Shown: positions 46,443 through 57,262 of the stretch, in pieces
How positions within the stretch are numbered: position 1 is the first letter of the stretch
Layout: each line of letters starts with the position of its first letter
NCBI GenBank assembly: GCA_020912385.1
Contig: CP087220.1
Span: 744,001-808,000 of the forward strand
Origin: Neofusicoccum parvum
Taxonomy: Eukaryota > Ascomycota > Dothideomycetes > Botryosphaeriales > Botryosphaeriaceae
Reading direction: 5' to 3'
Length of the DNA stretch: 64,000 nt
Position numbers and translations under genes: made by a program
The notes under the pieces: generated by a model
What the model saw: only the letters and a program-made list of their open reading frames with translations
Database searches by the model: none
What the model was told of the DNA's origin: nothing

Positions 46443-47228
46443 GGATTCGCAGGTCGGTCGGGGGTCGGAGGATGTAGGGCGGTGCGAATTGGGGTGGTCG
46501 GAGGAGGTGGTTGCGGTGGACCGGCAGAGGAATCAAGGTCGAGGCGAGCAGGTTGAAGGTGGGATGTGCGGTTGCGGCTGTCGGCGGGGCAAGGCGGCTT
46601 GTCTTCGCCGCTCCCCCGGCAGCCGGCCTTGTGCTGTCTGGGCATACCGCCGATGCCGGCACTCCCGAGCATCCGAGTGAGTACGAGTGCAAGGCTTTGT
46701 CTATGCCGGGGTGAGCATTTATTTCACCCGTGATTGACACAATCCGTCGGCAATCCAACTGCAGCGGCATTGGGCAGTCGCACCTCATCCCGGCCAATCA
46801 TGAATGTCTGCCCGCAAGAGAACGGAGGATGACGCTTTGAAACTTGTATTCTGTCTTCGCTCGCGGTTCATCCGCATGTATAAGACGGCCTTCCCAGCTC
46901 TCGTATCTGGTCAGATCCTCCTTGCCGCCTCAACAGTCCTCAGCAACTGTCTCCTCCTGGAATACATTCATCCCTCTCCCTCCGCATCTCCTCCTGTCCA
47001 CTCTGCACATAATTTCGTGATTTTATCTGGCCGAGATGGCTGAGCGAAGTCAAGTAATCTTGTCGACAGCCTCATTACCCTCCCCTTTTTGTCTTGTATT
47101 ACGCACGCTTTTTCTCTTTCCTCGAGCACGTCTAGCGAATCGTAACCGCCTTTCTTTCAGCAACTCGTGTCTCTGTTCATCATGCCATCGCTCCGCATGT
47201 TAGATGCACGCAGCAAGCAGAGTGCCCC
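46443..47228. other. Intergenic upstream of hem3
   Basis: This gap contains the hem3 promoter. Two CCAAT-box cores lie at 46769-46773 (minus strand) and 46794-46798 (plus strand), about 330-355 bp before the ATG. The right half is the 3' side of the Mkt1 gene. No gene is supported. Confidence 0.45.
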
Positions 47229-49509
47229 TCAGCGCCTGGGCGCGAGCCACTTGTTCACCTCATCCCACGTTGCGCCATCCCTCACCAGACCAGCCTCGTT
47301 AGCCTTCTTGACACCCGCGTACACGGCATCCCAAAGCTTGAACGCAATGTCAAGGTCGCCCGACAGGTCAATGCTTTCGGGGAACCAGTCGCGGGCCGCC
47401 CGAGTCTTGGTGCTGGCCTTCGCCTCAGGAGTCGTCGGATCAGTCTGGATGTGCAGCTCGTCGAGGTAAGACTTGACAGCGATGCCCATAGCACAGTCGT
47501 TGGGTAGGAGGAACGGCATCTTGATACCCAGGTCCGTGTAATCGCTGCGGTCACGCTCGGCATCGCCGTTGAGGAGCAGGGTAGTAAGACTGACTTCGGC
47601 AAGATCGCGGAGACAGCTGCGCACCGACGAGATGACCGAGTGGTATCCAAGAAGGTGCCTGCTCAGCGGACCGGTGAAGCCAATAGGCTTGTGGCGAAGC
47701 TTACCCAAGCAGGCGACGCGGGAAACGAGAAGATTGTTCCGCTTGTCGGTCTCAGAACCACGGATGGGCGGGCCCCCGTACGAAGGGAACATATTCTTGG
47801 ACGTTAGAACGTTGAGACGGACGAGCTCAAGGGCGATGTAAACAGCCTCCTCCAGTTCAGGGCGGCCGCCAAGAGCCGTGATGGCAGCGTTCAGAGCTTC
47901 GCCCCAAGGCGTGAGGTTGTGCTTGGCGTCGACGAACTCGCGCAGTTGAAGGAAGCGCCAGACCGAGTTGTACAGCAGCTCGTCGCTAGCGGACAGAAGC
48001 TTCGTCGTGTCCTTCTTGGTCAGCGTCTTTGCGGCGAAGTCGGGATCCTTTAGCGATTGAATCGCGAAGCCAATCGTGTCGGCTCCCTCCAGCTGCTTGA
48101 CTTTCTCCTGGATCAATGCTGCCTTCACGTTCCAATTACTCAGGAGAGGGCGGAAATCCGACGTGTCTCTCATGGAGAGGACCTTCGCATTGTTGCGGTC
48201 GAACCAGGTGTAGAGCGATACGTCCTTGTGCTGGTAGAAACGATGCAGAGATGACGAGAGGAGGGAGATGGTACTGGTCCGAATGGGAACAAGTTGATCG
48301 CGCACAAGCTCGCGGTACTCCTGGGATTCACCGCCGTCCAGCGGGGCAAACTCAATGATCTCTGCCGAGGTGCGCATCGACAGAACCCTTGAGCCAATGG
48401 TGCCCCTGGACAGGTAGAAGTAGATCTCGTCGGGCAGACGCTGGCTCATGAACTCATGGATATCGCCGGGCGCGTGGTTGTTGTTCAAGACGTCAACTTT
48501 GCCGTCGAGGGTGAGGACAATGTGGTGATGGATAGACATCTTGGCGCGCATGAACCTGTCCGTGTAGTTCATCGAGCGCAGCTTGGGGTCGTCCTGGTAG
48601 TTCTGGCAGACGGACATGCCAGTGCGGCCCAACGACATCATCATCTCAACGGCACTCTTGACCTTGGGCTTGTTCCGACGAGGAGTAGTCTCCAGCATGG
48701 GCAGGGTCGGCAGTAGGTCGGAACCTGCCAGCAGGCACGCGTCGACGAACTGATCAGGACCCAGATTGCCCAGATCACTCATACACTGGCGCCTCCCCAT
48801 CCAGGCGAATTCCTTGCGTTCCCAATCCCACGATGTGATGACCCTGTCGATGTCAAATAGCAGCAGCTCTGAAGGTCCAGCGACAGCCTGCCAGAGATGC
48901 TTCGCGTTCTTCTCGAGGTATGCAAGCTGCGATCCGGTTAGTACATGGTCTCGGGGGGGCTGGAGGAGGCGTGTACCTGGCCCCATGCGGTGTAGGGCGC
49001 GACAATGAATTCGGCGCCAGCCTCGTGCAGCAGGGCCTGGAAGTTGCGCAGGTAGTCATCGGTCCTGGTGGAAGCTAGAACAGAACACCTCAGTCATCCA
49101 AGCATCCCCACAGCGACGCAGGTGCGGGTCACGTACGGGCCTCTCCAAAGGTCGCGACAGCGCGCTCTGCCTCACTCTGGTTGTACAGCTCCCAGGCTTC
49201 AGCCGTCACGCGCGAAGCCTCGTCCGAGACGCGGAACGACTTGTCGCGCTTGCCAACGTCCAAGCCATTGAACACGAACAGCGGCTGGATATTGTGGGTC
49301 TTCCAGCGCTGCAGGTCGTCCAGCACGAGGCGCTTCATGGAGAAGGGCAGGCCGCCGAGGGCGGGGAGCAGCGGCTCCTTCCATTGCGGGTCGTTGAGGA
49401 GGCGGTTGAGGTGGTCGGCGGCGTCGATGGCGACAGAGCAGCCGGCGAGCTCGTCGAGCTTCGAATGCTCGGCCAGGCTGGCAGCCCAATCGTCGTTGGT
49501 CGAGATCAT
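47229..49509 (-). CDS. mkt1: Mkt1-like XPG-fold post-transcriptional regulator
   Basis: Three exons, 49509-49137, 49074-48977 and 48926-47229, encode 722 residues. The XPG-N-like part includes KLDELAGCSVAIDAADHLNR and PLFVFNGLDVGKRD. The XPG-I-like part is HEAGAEFIVAPYTAWGQLAYL, joined across an intron, then LLLFDIDRVITSWD and VDACLLAGSDLLPTLP. The C-terminal half matches the Mkt1-specific domains, for example GFTGPLSRHLLGYHSVISSV and IKMPFLLPNDCAMGIAVKS. Role in yeast: with Pbp1 it regulates stability and translation of selected mRNAs, and it lacks nuclease activity. The N-terminus is the weak point: the frame is open upstream of the chosen ATG, so a further upstream exon could exist. The gene is divergent from the oxygenase gene at 49862. 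Confidence 0.9.
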
Positions 49510-49861
49510 GTTGCGGGTGGCTGGCGTCGGGGACAGGGAGGGGTGGCCGTGGATGCTGAACGCGGCAGCGGACGAAGGAGAGGACACCTCGGCGGGCGGC
49601 AGCGCCGAAGTGAGGGCAGCGGGGACGGCGACGGCGGCGCGGGGGGAGCTGCTGTTGCTGGGGTGGAGCGGCGGAGGAGCTGGCGGAGCTGCGTGGTCAG
49701 TGGTCGCACTCCAGCAACGGCCGCACCCGCGCCAGCCCCGTCCGGGCTAGCGCGCCCGCAGCCCTACGGCCGCCGCACGCCTCCCCGCGCCTCAACACCA
49801 CGCCCGACGCCCGACGCCCGCCGCCCACGGCCGAGTCTGCGCAGGTGCGCCCGCACTCGCC
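49510..49861. other. Divergent promoter of Mkt1 and oxygenase genes
   Basis: This 352-bp GC-rich spacer lies between two divergent ATGs. It may contain a short upstream extension of the Mkt1 coding region. No other gene was seen. Confidence 0.45.
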
Positions 49862-51065
49862 ATGGCCGCTGTCATTCCCGTCGTCGACGTCTCGTGCCCC
49901 ACGCCCGCCGTGGCCGCCCACCTGCTGCGTGCCGCCTCGGCCCACGGCTTCGTTTTCGTCAGCAACTACGGCGCCATCCTGCCGCCGCACCACGTCTGCC
50001 AGATGTTTGAGCTGGTACGCTCGGGCCTCCCCTCTCGCCGGAGCCGCGCGCCTTGCTGACGCCCACAGTCGCGCGCTTTCTTCCAGTCTCCGCGCGAGGT
50101 GAAGGCCGAATGCCCGTATCAGAAGGGCAAGAACCAGGGCTGGGTCGGCATGCACGCTGAGACCCTGGACCCAAAGAGCCAGAAGGTAGACCTTTCCAGC
50201 ACCGGCCTCCGCCGCACTTGTCTGGAGCCAAGAATCTGTCTATCTCGCGTCGTTGCTCAATCGCAGCCCGTCCCACCCCCATCCTAACGACTTCGCAGCG
50301 AGGTGACTTCAAAGAGTCCGTTTCCTCCTTCCTCGCAACTCGTCATCCCCGCCCCTAAACCCCTCCAGGGCCTTCAACATAGGTGAATACACCGGCGAGT
50401 GCGCCCCGCAACCCCTGCCCGCCCCCCTCCGCCCGTACGACGCCCAGCTCGGCCTCTTCCAAGCCCGCTGCCACGCCCTCTGCGCCCACATCCTCGACAT
50501 CTTCGGCCTGGCGCTCGAGATCCCCGCCTCCGAGGGCGGCGCCTCGTGGTTCGCTCAGCGCCACGACCGCAGCGCCGGGCCCTCGGGCAGCATCCTGCGT
50601 CTGCTCTACTATCCGGCCCTCCCGCCTGTCGATAGCACTGACATCCGCGCCGGCGCACACTCCGACTACGGCAGCATCACCTTACTGTTCCAGCAGCCAC
50701 GCGGCCAGCCTGGCCTCGAGATACTAACGCATGAAGGGAAGTGGGCCCCCGTGCCCGTCAATCCGACCGGTGACGAAGCGGCCCCGCCGATTCTGGTGAA
50801 CATCGGGGACTTGCTGAGCTACTGGACGGACGGCCTGCTCAAGAGCACGGTGCATCGTGTCGTGTTTCCCAAGGAGGCTGGTGGTGGTGTGGGCGAAGAC
50901 AGGTATAGTATGGCTTACTTCTGCCATCCGCTGGATGATGCGAAGTTGGTGCCGGTTCCAAGTCAGGTGGTGAGGGAGAAGGGCGGGGAACAGGGAGCCG
51001 GAGAGAGAGCGACCGTGCTCATGGCTAAAGATCATTTGCTGGAGAGGCTCGCAGCGACGTATTGA
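49862..51065 (+). CDS. 2-oxoglutarate/Fe(II)-dependent dioxygenase (isopenicillin N synthase-like)
   Basis: Four exons, 49862-50014, 50087-50185, 50299-50315 and 50369-51065, encode 321 residues. The third exon is only 17 nt and has an unusual GTCCGT donor, but splicing restores DFKEAFNIGEY, a conserved segment. The N-terminal DIOX_N part starts AAVIPVVDVSCPTP. The iron-binding set is complete: H and D in GAHSDYGSITLL (about residues 186 and 188), the distal H in STVHRVVFP (about 252), and the 2-oxoglutarate arginine in DRYSMAYF (about 269). Role: oxidation of a small molecule using oxygen and 2-oxoglutarate, in the cytosol. The substrate is unknown, and no biosynthetic genes surround it. Confidence 0.88.
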
Positions 51066-51592
51066 TCCAAGGAGGGAAGGAAGGTGCTTCGCCTTGGCTA
51101 ATCATACTGTCAGATCCCAGGCCTTGTGGGGCCGAAGTACTTGGACTTTCAGGAGCCAGAACCATTTTCATTCATCGGCATACACTTGCTTGTTTTGTGA
51201 TTTCCGTAAGCCTTCCAATAAAGAGAGCAGCGAGTGCTCTGATTCGTGGCAACCGGGTCTCAGACGCTGCCGAATGAGGACTGCCGCATGTAATGCCGTC
51301 TCGGCATCCTGCCGGTTAATGATCAACGGCCCCAACCAAAGTAGCAGCCGGTTGGAACCGTGCCGGAATGGCACGCGCGCATTCCCCCCGAGGAGTCCCG
51401 TTGGCACAGACATCTCACGAGATCATGAGAGGAATTTACCGCGTTGTGCACAGGTTAAATATATAATCACCCAGATGACCGCTGCTGGCCCGAATGCTCC
51501 ACTATACTATCCCACTCCCCTGCAACTCCCGCTGGCTCGATCTGAACCTTTTTGGCAATTGTGATACGAGGTTAAAGTGTGAGAACATGCTT
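51066..51592. other. Intergenic, no gene seen
   Basis: Holds the 3' UTR of the dioxygenase gene. On the right it adjoins the degraded 3' end of the carboxypeptidase relic. Confidence 0.5.
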
Positions 51593-53211
51593 TTAGTCTG
51601 CATCAACTGCAAGAAACGCAGATGCTGCGAAGAAAGATAACGAAAGATGTCGAGTCCGTCCACCTTCACATGAATATTTAACGCAGATACACCAGATATG
51701 CCACCAGACGAGCGGCCAATGGCGTCGGACTTTCCCCTCGATGCCGACCAACCAGCGCCCGAACACAGACGCGACCGCAGCTTTCTGGTCTCCTGGAGGT
51801 ATGTGGCTAGCATCATTGACCGTGAACAGTTGAAGCTTCCCAACCCCTTTCCGCGTTCCGCTCAACCTGATCTGCCCTGCGCGGTATTTCCAATACCATC
51901 TGCCAAACCGCCGATTCCGGTATCCCGCCTGGTCATGCCACCCGAGACTGTCGTAGAACCGGATGGTCCCGGGCGTGTTCTGGGAATCGCGTCAGCAACT
52001 TTATCTCCTTTCAGTCGATCCGGGCCTTGCACAGCCACGACAAATTGGCCGTTCAGCACCAGAACGTCTAGACCCTCAGTGTCGAGCAGATACACCGCCT
52101 CGGAAGTGCTTGGCAGAGTCACAATTGGATTTCGCTCCCATTTCGTGGCCAGATCGTAATTAAGATCCGAGTAGCTCACTCCCCCTGGGCTACTGACGAT
52201 CATACGGACTCCTCCATCCCGGCATGCACTCCTCAGCGAAATACCTCCCCACCTCATCCGCGCAGTGCCTATCGGCCGCCTTGCGCGAGTACGGATTACG
52301 CGTCACCTCGCACAACTCGGACAATTCCTCACACTCTGGGGTCGCAACCGCCATGGCGTTGCAGACGGACTCGTTTGAAAGTGAAGTACGGCGAAGTGGG
52401 GCCACCCATGCAGAAGAGGTCGTACTGCCCGGTTAACAGGTACTTACCATTGGCCAGGGCATCGACGAGGACGATCCCGGCGAAGTTTATGCGAGCCCGC
52501 TACATCCGGGCGATGTTGTGGACGTACCGGGGTACATAGCGGCCACCATGGGACTCGCCGGCAACGAAGGCCGGGTTGGAGGCGAGTTGCGGGAATACGA
52601 AATTAAGGAAGACTGAGGGAAACGCTAAGAACTCTGCAGATGCGGTTTTGAGCTCTTCAGGCATGAGGCTCTCCTCGTCGACCGTGGAGAAACGACGCTT
52701 GCTGGCTGACTATGCGGTAGGAGACTAATGAGTTCCCTTCAAAGACGCGGACAAAGAATGAAACATCCGTTCTACGTACTGTGTGAACAGATTTCAGCAG
52801 AGAGACCAATCATGGAACTGGCGCCCGGTCCCCTACAGAGGCGGAGATCAGTCACGAGAGGCTGCTGCCAAAAGTAGTAAGCACTGGATCTCCATCAACC
52901 CACCCGTTCAGCCAGATAAGGACCGGGTGATCTTCCGGATCTCGACGGCTCTCCACAAACCCTGGGTCGTGCTCGGCAACATGACGGGGAGGTCGACTGC
53001 TCCAGACCATGGTGGCATACAGAAGAACATGCTTTTGCCCTCGGTTACGTTGACTCTCCCGGTGAAGGAACGGGAGCCCGCTTTGCAGACGCGGTCATCT
53101 TACTCAGAGGGACCATTTCTTATCGATGCTGACCGGTTCTTGTGCGAGCGGCCAGGCGATAGCGACCCGGACGAAACCGAGCAAAAAGATGGAGACGAGG
53201 GCTGCTCGCAT
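51593..53211 (-). pseudogene. Decayed secreted serine carboxypeptidase (peptidase S10)
   Basis: Pieces of an S10 carboxypeptidase occur in the right order on the minus strand but not in one frame. A signal peptide starts at 53211 (MRAALVSIFLLGFVRVAIA) and runs into a stop at 53104. RSFTGRVNVTEGKSMFF lies near 53075-53020, followed by two apparently intact introns joining VLIWLNGGPGASSMIGL. The catalytic-serine block VAGESHGGRYVP is at about 52560-52530. A TAG at 52500-52502 interrupts NIAR-M-stop-RARINFAG. The cysteine-rich middle is shifted in frame near 52400. The aspartate region reads LDVLVLNGQFVVAV, with no aspartate where one is expected. The histidine block ASHIPPGDQ lies near 51810. 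Several independent lesions make this a pseudogene. A splicing rescue of the TAG would need a 28-nt intron, which is too short. Confidence 0.8.
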
Positions 53212-54347
53212 CTGTCTTTCCTCAGACAGAATGGCGTGATGCAGGCTGTCCGACGGGGGGTGCGGAGCCATCGAGCAAGCTGGCAGTCGTTGTCCACAGC
53301 CATGCGAAACCAGCTCGGCACCAGAGGGTGGGATCCTGTGCGGCATTGCCTCCGCGAGCTGCAGTTGGGATGCGGTGGTTGTCTGTTGCGGTGCCCATGC
53401 GGGAGTGTTCCAGAGCACGAACATGAGGGCGACCAAGGGCCCGTATCTCGACAGGCTGTCGATGTCGAATTGATTGCAGCCAGCGCATGGGTGGTGGAGG
53501 CAGACGTGGCGCGACGGCGACGCATGTTCGCTTGCATGTGCAAAACCGGTCAGCAGAGGACGCAGGGACACAGGGAGAGTGATCGACGCGGTGGACGCAT
53601 GGAAGCGGGCCGAAACGGGGCTGGAATCAAGGTGGGAACTCGGCGACCAGGGGCCACGGGGGCGCTGATGGGGAGTCGTCAGATCAGCCTCGAATCGAAT
53701 GACACCAGGATCACCCGAACGCGCTGCGCGACGCCCAACGCCCAGCTCTGCGCCGCGCCGCGCGCGCCCGCGACAATTATAATCTCCAAGAACCGCGGCG
53801 GCCGCGCTCCCGGGCGCGGGCTTTCGCGTGCTGGTCTTCGTTTTTTGGCCGGATTCGAGGTGACGGCGCGAGCGGTATTTGGCGCACGGCAGGGGCGCAG
53901 GTGCTCGTAGCATGACTTTTTCGCAGCCCCGGCGCCTGGCCCGTGCACCCGAGCGGATCACCCTACATTCCTCTGCGCCCCGAGACCCGAGACGGCCCCG
54001 ACGCGTCCTCCCGCAACACAGCCTGGCTGCCGCCGAGTCCTCCCGTGAAATCTTCGTCCGTCTGCGCAACCACCGTCGCACGTCCCGGCGTCCAGGTTGG
54101 TGTCTGCGAAAACCACTCACGCGATAACAGACACGCCATGCCCGTGCGAGATACGTGCGAGGCGGCCCGGAGCCCTTGCATGGCTCCTATCGGCGCCAGC
54201 CCTATCGCCAGCCAGCTACTCCGTAGAGTCTTTATATAACCCGCCAAGGGCGGCCCCAAGCATGCTGTCCACACCAAAGCACACTCATACCAATTGGCAC
54301 AAGCAAACACCAGCCTCTTTACCGTCCGCCCTCGCCAACCCTCAGCC
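53212..54347. other. Intergenic between relic and 2EXR gene
   Basis: A GC-rich gap of 1.1 kb. A long open frame on the minus strand covers most of it but is Arg/Ser/Pro-rich and unrelated to any family, so I do not call it. The right end is the 2EXR-gene promoter. Confidence 0.45.
54233..54239 (+). promoter_or_regulatory. TATA box of the 2EXR-like gene
   Basis: TATATAA, 109 bp upstream of the ATG at 54348, in an otherwise GC-rich promoter. Spacing and strand are right for a fungal TATA element. Confidence 0.55.
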
Positions 54348-55130
54348 ATGGCTACCACAACCGCCACCATGAACACCAACCAAATACCCACCACCCTCAA
54401 CCTCCGCGGCGCATCACCACCACCGCCCGAGACGCGCCCACAACAACCCGTCCAGCAGACCTCGCCCTTCCTCCGCCTCCCGGGCGAGCTCCGCAACGAG
54501 ATCTACGAGCTGCTCCTCACCTCTCCGGAGCTGACCGCGCAGCAACGTCGCGCCGCCAGCATCCACACGTCATCCTGTAGCAGCGCTCTCCCCAAAGCCG
54601 ACATCCACCCGGCCATCCTCAGCACCTGCCGCCAGATCCACGCCGAGGCCACGCCCATCCTCTACGCCCGCAACACCTTCTCGGCCCACAGCACGCTGCT
54701 CGCCAAGATGCCCTACCTGATCGCCCCCTCCAAGCCCATCCTTCAAAACGCCGTGACGTCGCAGATCCGGCACTGGCGCGTGTGCATCCGCCTCGACACC
54801 GACCCCTTCTTCACCCCGCAGGACGTCGCCGCCGCCTTTAGCGGTGCCGACAGCCTCGAGGTCGAGTGCTGGCAAGCCCAGTTCGAGGCCTGCGACTACA
54901 GCGTGCTGCGCCTGTTCGAGGAGGTGCGCGGCGTCAGCCACGCAAAGGTCACCGGCAGCGTCGAACCCGGCTTCGCCCACTGGCTGGAGCTGGTCATGGA
55001 GAGCCCCATGGAGACCGAGGAGGAGCGCAAGAGTGGCAGCTCCACCCCCGCCTACGTTGAGATGGAGGGCGAGGATGGCAGGAGAGCCGCCCGGGGTCCC
55101 GGTGGCTTGCCGCTTTGGATGCTCCACTAG
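54348..55130 (+). CDS. 2EXR / F-box-like domain protein
   Basis: A single exon encodes 260 residues. After about 40 Thr/Pro-rich residues comes FLRLPGELRNEIYELLLTSP, the hallmark of the large fungal 2EXR/F-box-like family. Next is HPAILSTCRQIHAEATPILY, the second conserved block of the same family, with NTFSAHSTLL following. The rest is a diverged helical region ending in an acidic, Arg/Gly-containing tail. Role: unknown; some F-box-like relatives recruit targets to SCF ubiquitin ligases, but no Skp1-binding residues can be verified here. These genes are often species-specific and numerous in filamentous ascomycetes. The start was chosen at the first ATG downstream of the TATA box. A second ATG lies eight codons later. 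Confidence 0.8.
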   Translation: MATTTATMNTNQIPTTLNLRGASPPPPETRPQQPVQQTSPFLRLPGELRNEIYELLLTSPELTAQQRRAASIHTSSCSSALPKADIHPAILSTCRQIHAEATPILYARNTFSAHSTLLAKMPYLIAPSKPILQNAVTSQIRHWRVCIRLDTDPFFTPQDVAAAFSGADSLEVECWQAQFEACDYSVLRLFEEVRGVSHAKVTGSVEPGFAHWLELVMESPMETEEERKSGSSTPAYVEMEGEDGRRAARGPGGLPLWMLH

Positions 55131-55915
55131 AACGATGCGAGACGTGTAGAGGAAGACGAAAGAAAAAGCCTTCCAAGACCCACATTTTAGAGAAAGACGG
55201 TGCATTTTCTTCGACGCAAGATACCAGGACTTCGGCGTTAGGAATACATTTAGGATCAAAGGAAAAAGGGCGTTAGACTACAGCATCATCTGATAGGAAT
55301 CTGGGACAATACCTCCCAAAGCTGGCTCTATTAGATGAGCCACAATTAATTCAAGAATTCATCCGAACTAGCTTCGCTGTGCTGCCATTATTGGGCCCGT
55401 GTGACGGATACTACCGTTGGCCTTCGCTACTATCAGCGGCGGTTTCCTCTCATGTAAATTCTTAAGAGATGGAGGTATCAAAGTCCTTCCTGCACGGTCA
55501 GAGTTCGTTTAGTTCGCACAAATGCAGGTCGGAAAGGCACATCAGTCATTTCGAGCTTCTCTTGATTGAGCAAGAGCTGCTGTTCCTTGGCTGGACAGCC
55601 AGTGCTTCCATCTCTTCGACAGACTAACCCGCCTTGTTTTTTTTTGTCGTTCGCTGACTGTCGAAGCCCGAGTAGTACACTGTACACAAAAGAAGCCCGT
55701 TTCCGATCATCCAACGCCGCGTGCGCCGTATCATTGCCATGATATATTGTTAGAAGCAGGGGTTCTATCCATCCCCATTTCGACGTCGTGTGACCGAATC
55801 AGGAAAACCGGCACAAAACGACGATGCTGCTCTTTTCTGTCCAAACATCTCCACGCACCCATCCGTCAGAGTGGAAGAGAATCCTCACACATCTGCTTCG
55901 GGGCGCTCTCGTCGC
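55131..55915. other. Intergenic, convergent 3' ends, no gene seen
   Basis: A 785-bp AT-richer gap between the 2EXR gene and the Nhp2 gene. No RNA or protein gene was recognised. Confidence 0.5.
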
Positions 55916-56694
55916 TCAGCGCCTCACGCCCTTGGAGGCCTTCAGCACAGCCTTGACAACTCCGTCGTACGCCTCTTTGTAATCGGCCTCATCCTCGGCC
56001 TTGGCATCGTCCGAAGCCTTCTTGGAGCCGCGGTCCTTGCAGATCATAACGACGGAGGTGGGCCGCTTGGTGTTGCCAGCGGCACCCAGCTCGGCGCGCG
56101 AGGTGACGAAAATGTAGGGAATGTTGTGCTCCTCGCAGAGAACGGGGATGTGAGAAATGACGTCCATGGGGCTAATATCGGCGGCGATGACGACAACGGC
56201 GGACGGGTCGTCGATCAGCGACGACGCCGGCAGGTTGGTCGACGATTTGCGAACCGCCTTGACGACTTCCTTGACGCCGCGCTTGAGCGTCTTGTGCTTG
56301 GCGGCTGCGACGAGTTTTAGCTGAGGTTCACGGTGGTGCAGTGTGGCCGGCATTGCCAGGGACGGAAAGAGGCACACATACCCTTCTTCACGGTCTTGAA
56401 GATCTTCTTGGTGACCTTGTCGTCGGCGAGCGGCACAGCGAACGGCACGAGGTTGAGGGCGGAGACGGGCAGGCCGGCGGCGGCCTCGTCGTCGCTCTCA
56501 CCAGCCGTCTTCGACACAACGACGGTCCTGACATCGGCGCCGGAGCTGGCATCACTGATGCTGGACAGCAGAGCCTCGGTGACGTGCTCAGACTGCTTCT
56601 TCTCCTTCTTGTCCTTCTTGCTCTTCTTGACGCCGTCGGTCTCGGAGCGCTTCTCCTTCTTCTCCTTCTTCTCCTTGACCTTGTCCTTGGCCAT
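55916..56694 (-). CDS. nhp2: H/ACA ribonucleoprotein core protein Nhp2
   Basis: Two exons, 56694-56382 and 56304-55916, encode 233 residues; the 77-nt intron has a GTATGT donor. The splice is decisive: it joins KIFKTVKK to AAKHKTLKRGVKEVVKAVRK, the RNA-binding helix of the L7Ae family. The N-terminal 40 residues are almost entirely Lys and Glu, a nucleolar-type charged tail. The core continues with AVVVIAADISPMDVISHIPV and EHNIPYIFVTSRAELGAA, then KRPTSVVMICKD. Role: binds the kink-turn-like element of H/ACA guide RNAs, needed for pseudouridylation, rRNA processing and telomerase RNA. It is nucleolar. Longer than yeast Nhp2 (156 residues) because of the charged N-terminal extension. An alternative AG at 56321-56322 gives the wrong frame. 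Confidence 0.93.
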
Positions 56695-57262
56695 TGTGAC
56701 GAGCGGCGATTCTTTTCCCGGTGGAATTGGCTTGAAGAGACTTGGGACGGCGGGGTGGTAAGAAGAGGTGGTGGTGGAGCTTCGAGGCCGTCGCGTCGTG
56801 AGAAGCTCTGTGCGGGCCGCCCAAAAATTTCGAGCAACTTTTCGACGCTGTGTGGCCCGTGCTCCTTGCTGCCACAAATCTCAGGCAGCCAACTCGCCGA
56901 GCTTCTCCATCTACTAACTTTCTCACTGTTCTCATCCAGAGCCTGCTTTTCCTCGCTCACGCCTGCAGGAGTAGACAATGTAGCTGCCAGGGACTTGCCA
57001 CCTGTCAATAATCACAGCTGGAGCGGAACATCCATCTGCGCAAGTAGAGGTACAATGAAATATTCCTATTTTACTCCATAAAAATGTCCTCCCCCGATCT
57101 TTACCGCCCGACATGTCCTTGATGCAACAAATGCTCCCTAAAATGCCGCCGAGTCACGCACCAAACATGTATCTTTGACACACCTCCCATACCCGTTGCC
57201 ATCCCTGGCAAAATCCATGCAATCCATAATTCTCCTGCCTCGTACAGCCCCCATCCAACTGT
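56695..57262. other. Intergenic, no gene seen
   Basis: Contains the Nhp2 promoter on the left and the Rad5-gene 3' UTR on the right. No coding signal was recognised. Confidence 0.5.

Noticed and set aside
52474..52535. Rescue of the carboxypeptidase TAG by an intron starting GTACGT
   Set aside because: The intron would be 28 nt, below the minimum for fungal splicing, and would not cure the other lesions.
53104..54120. 338-codon open frame on the minus strand
   Set aside because: Arg/Ser/Pro-rich with no family resemblance. Its last 35 codons are simply the start of the carboxypeptidase relic.
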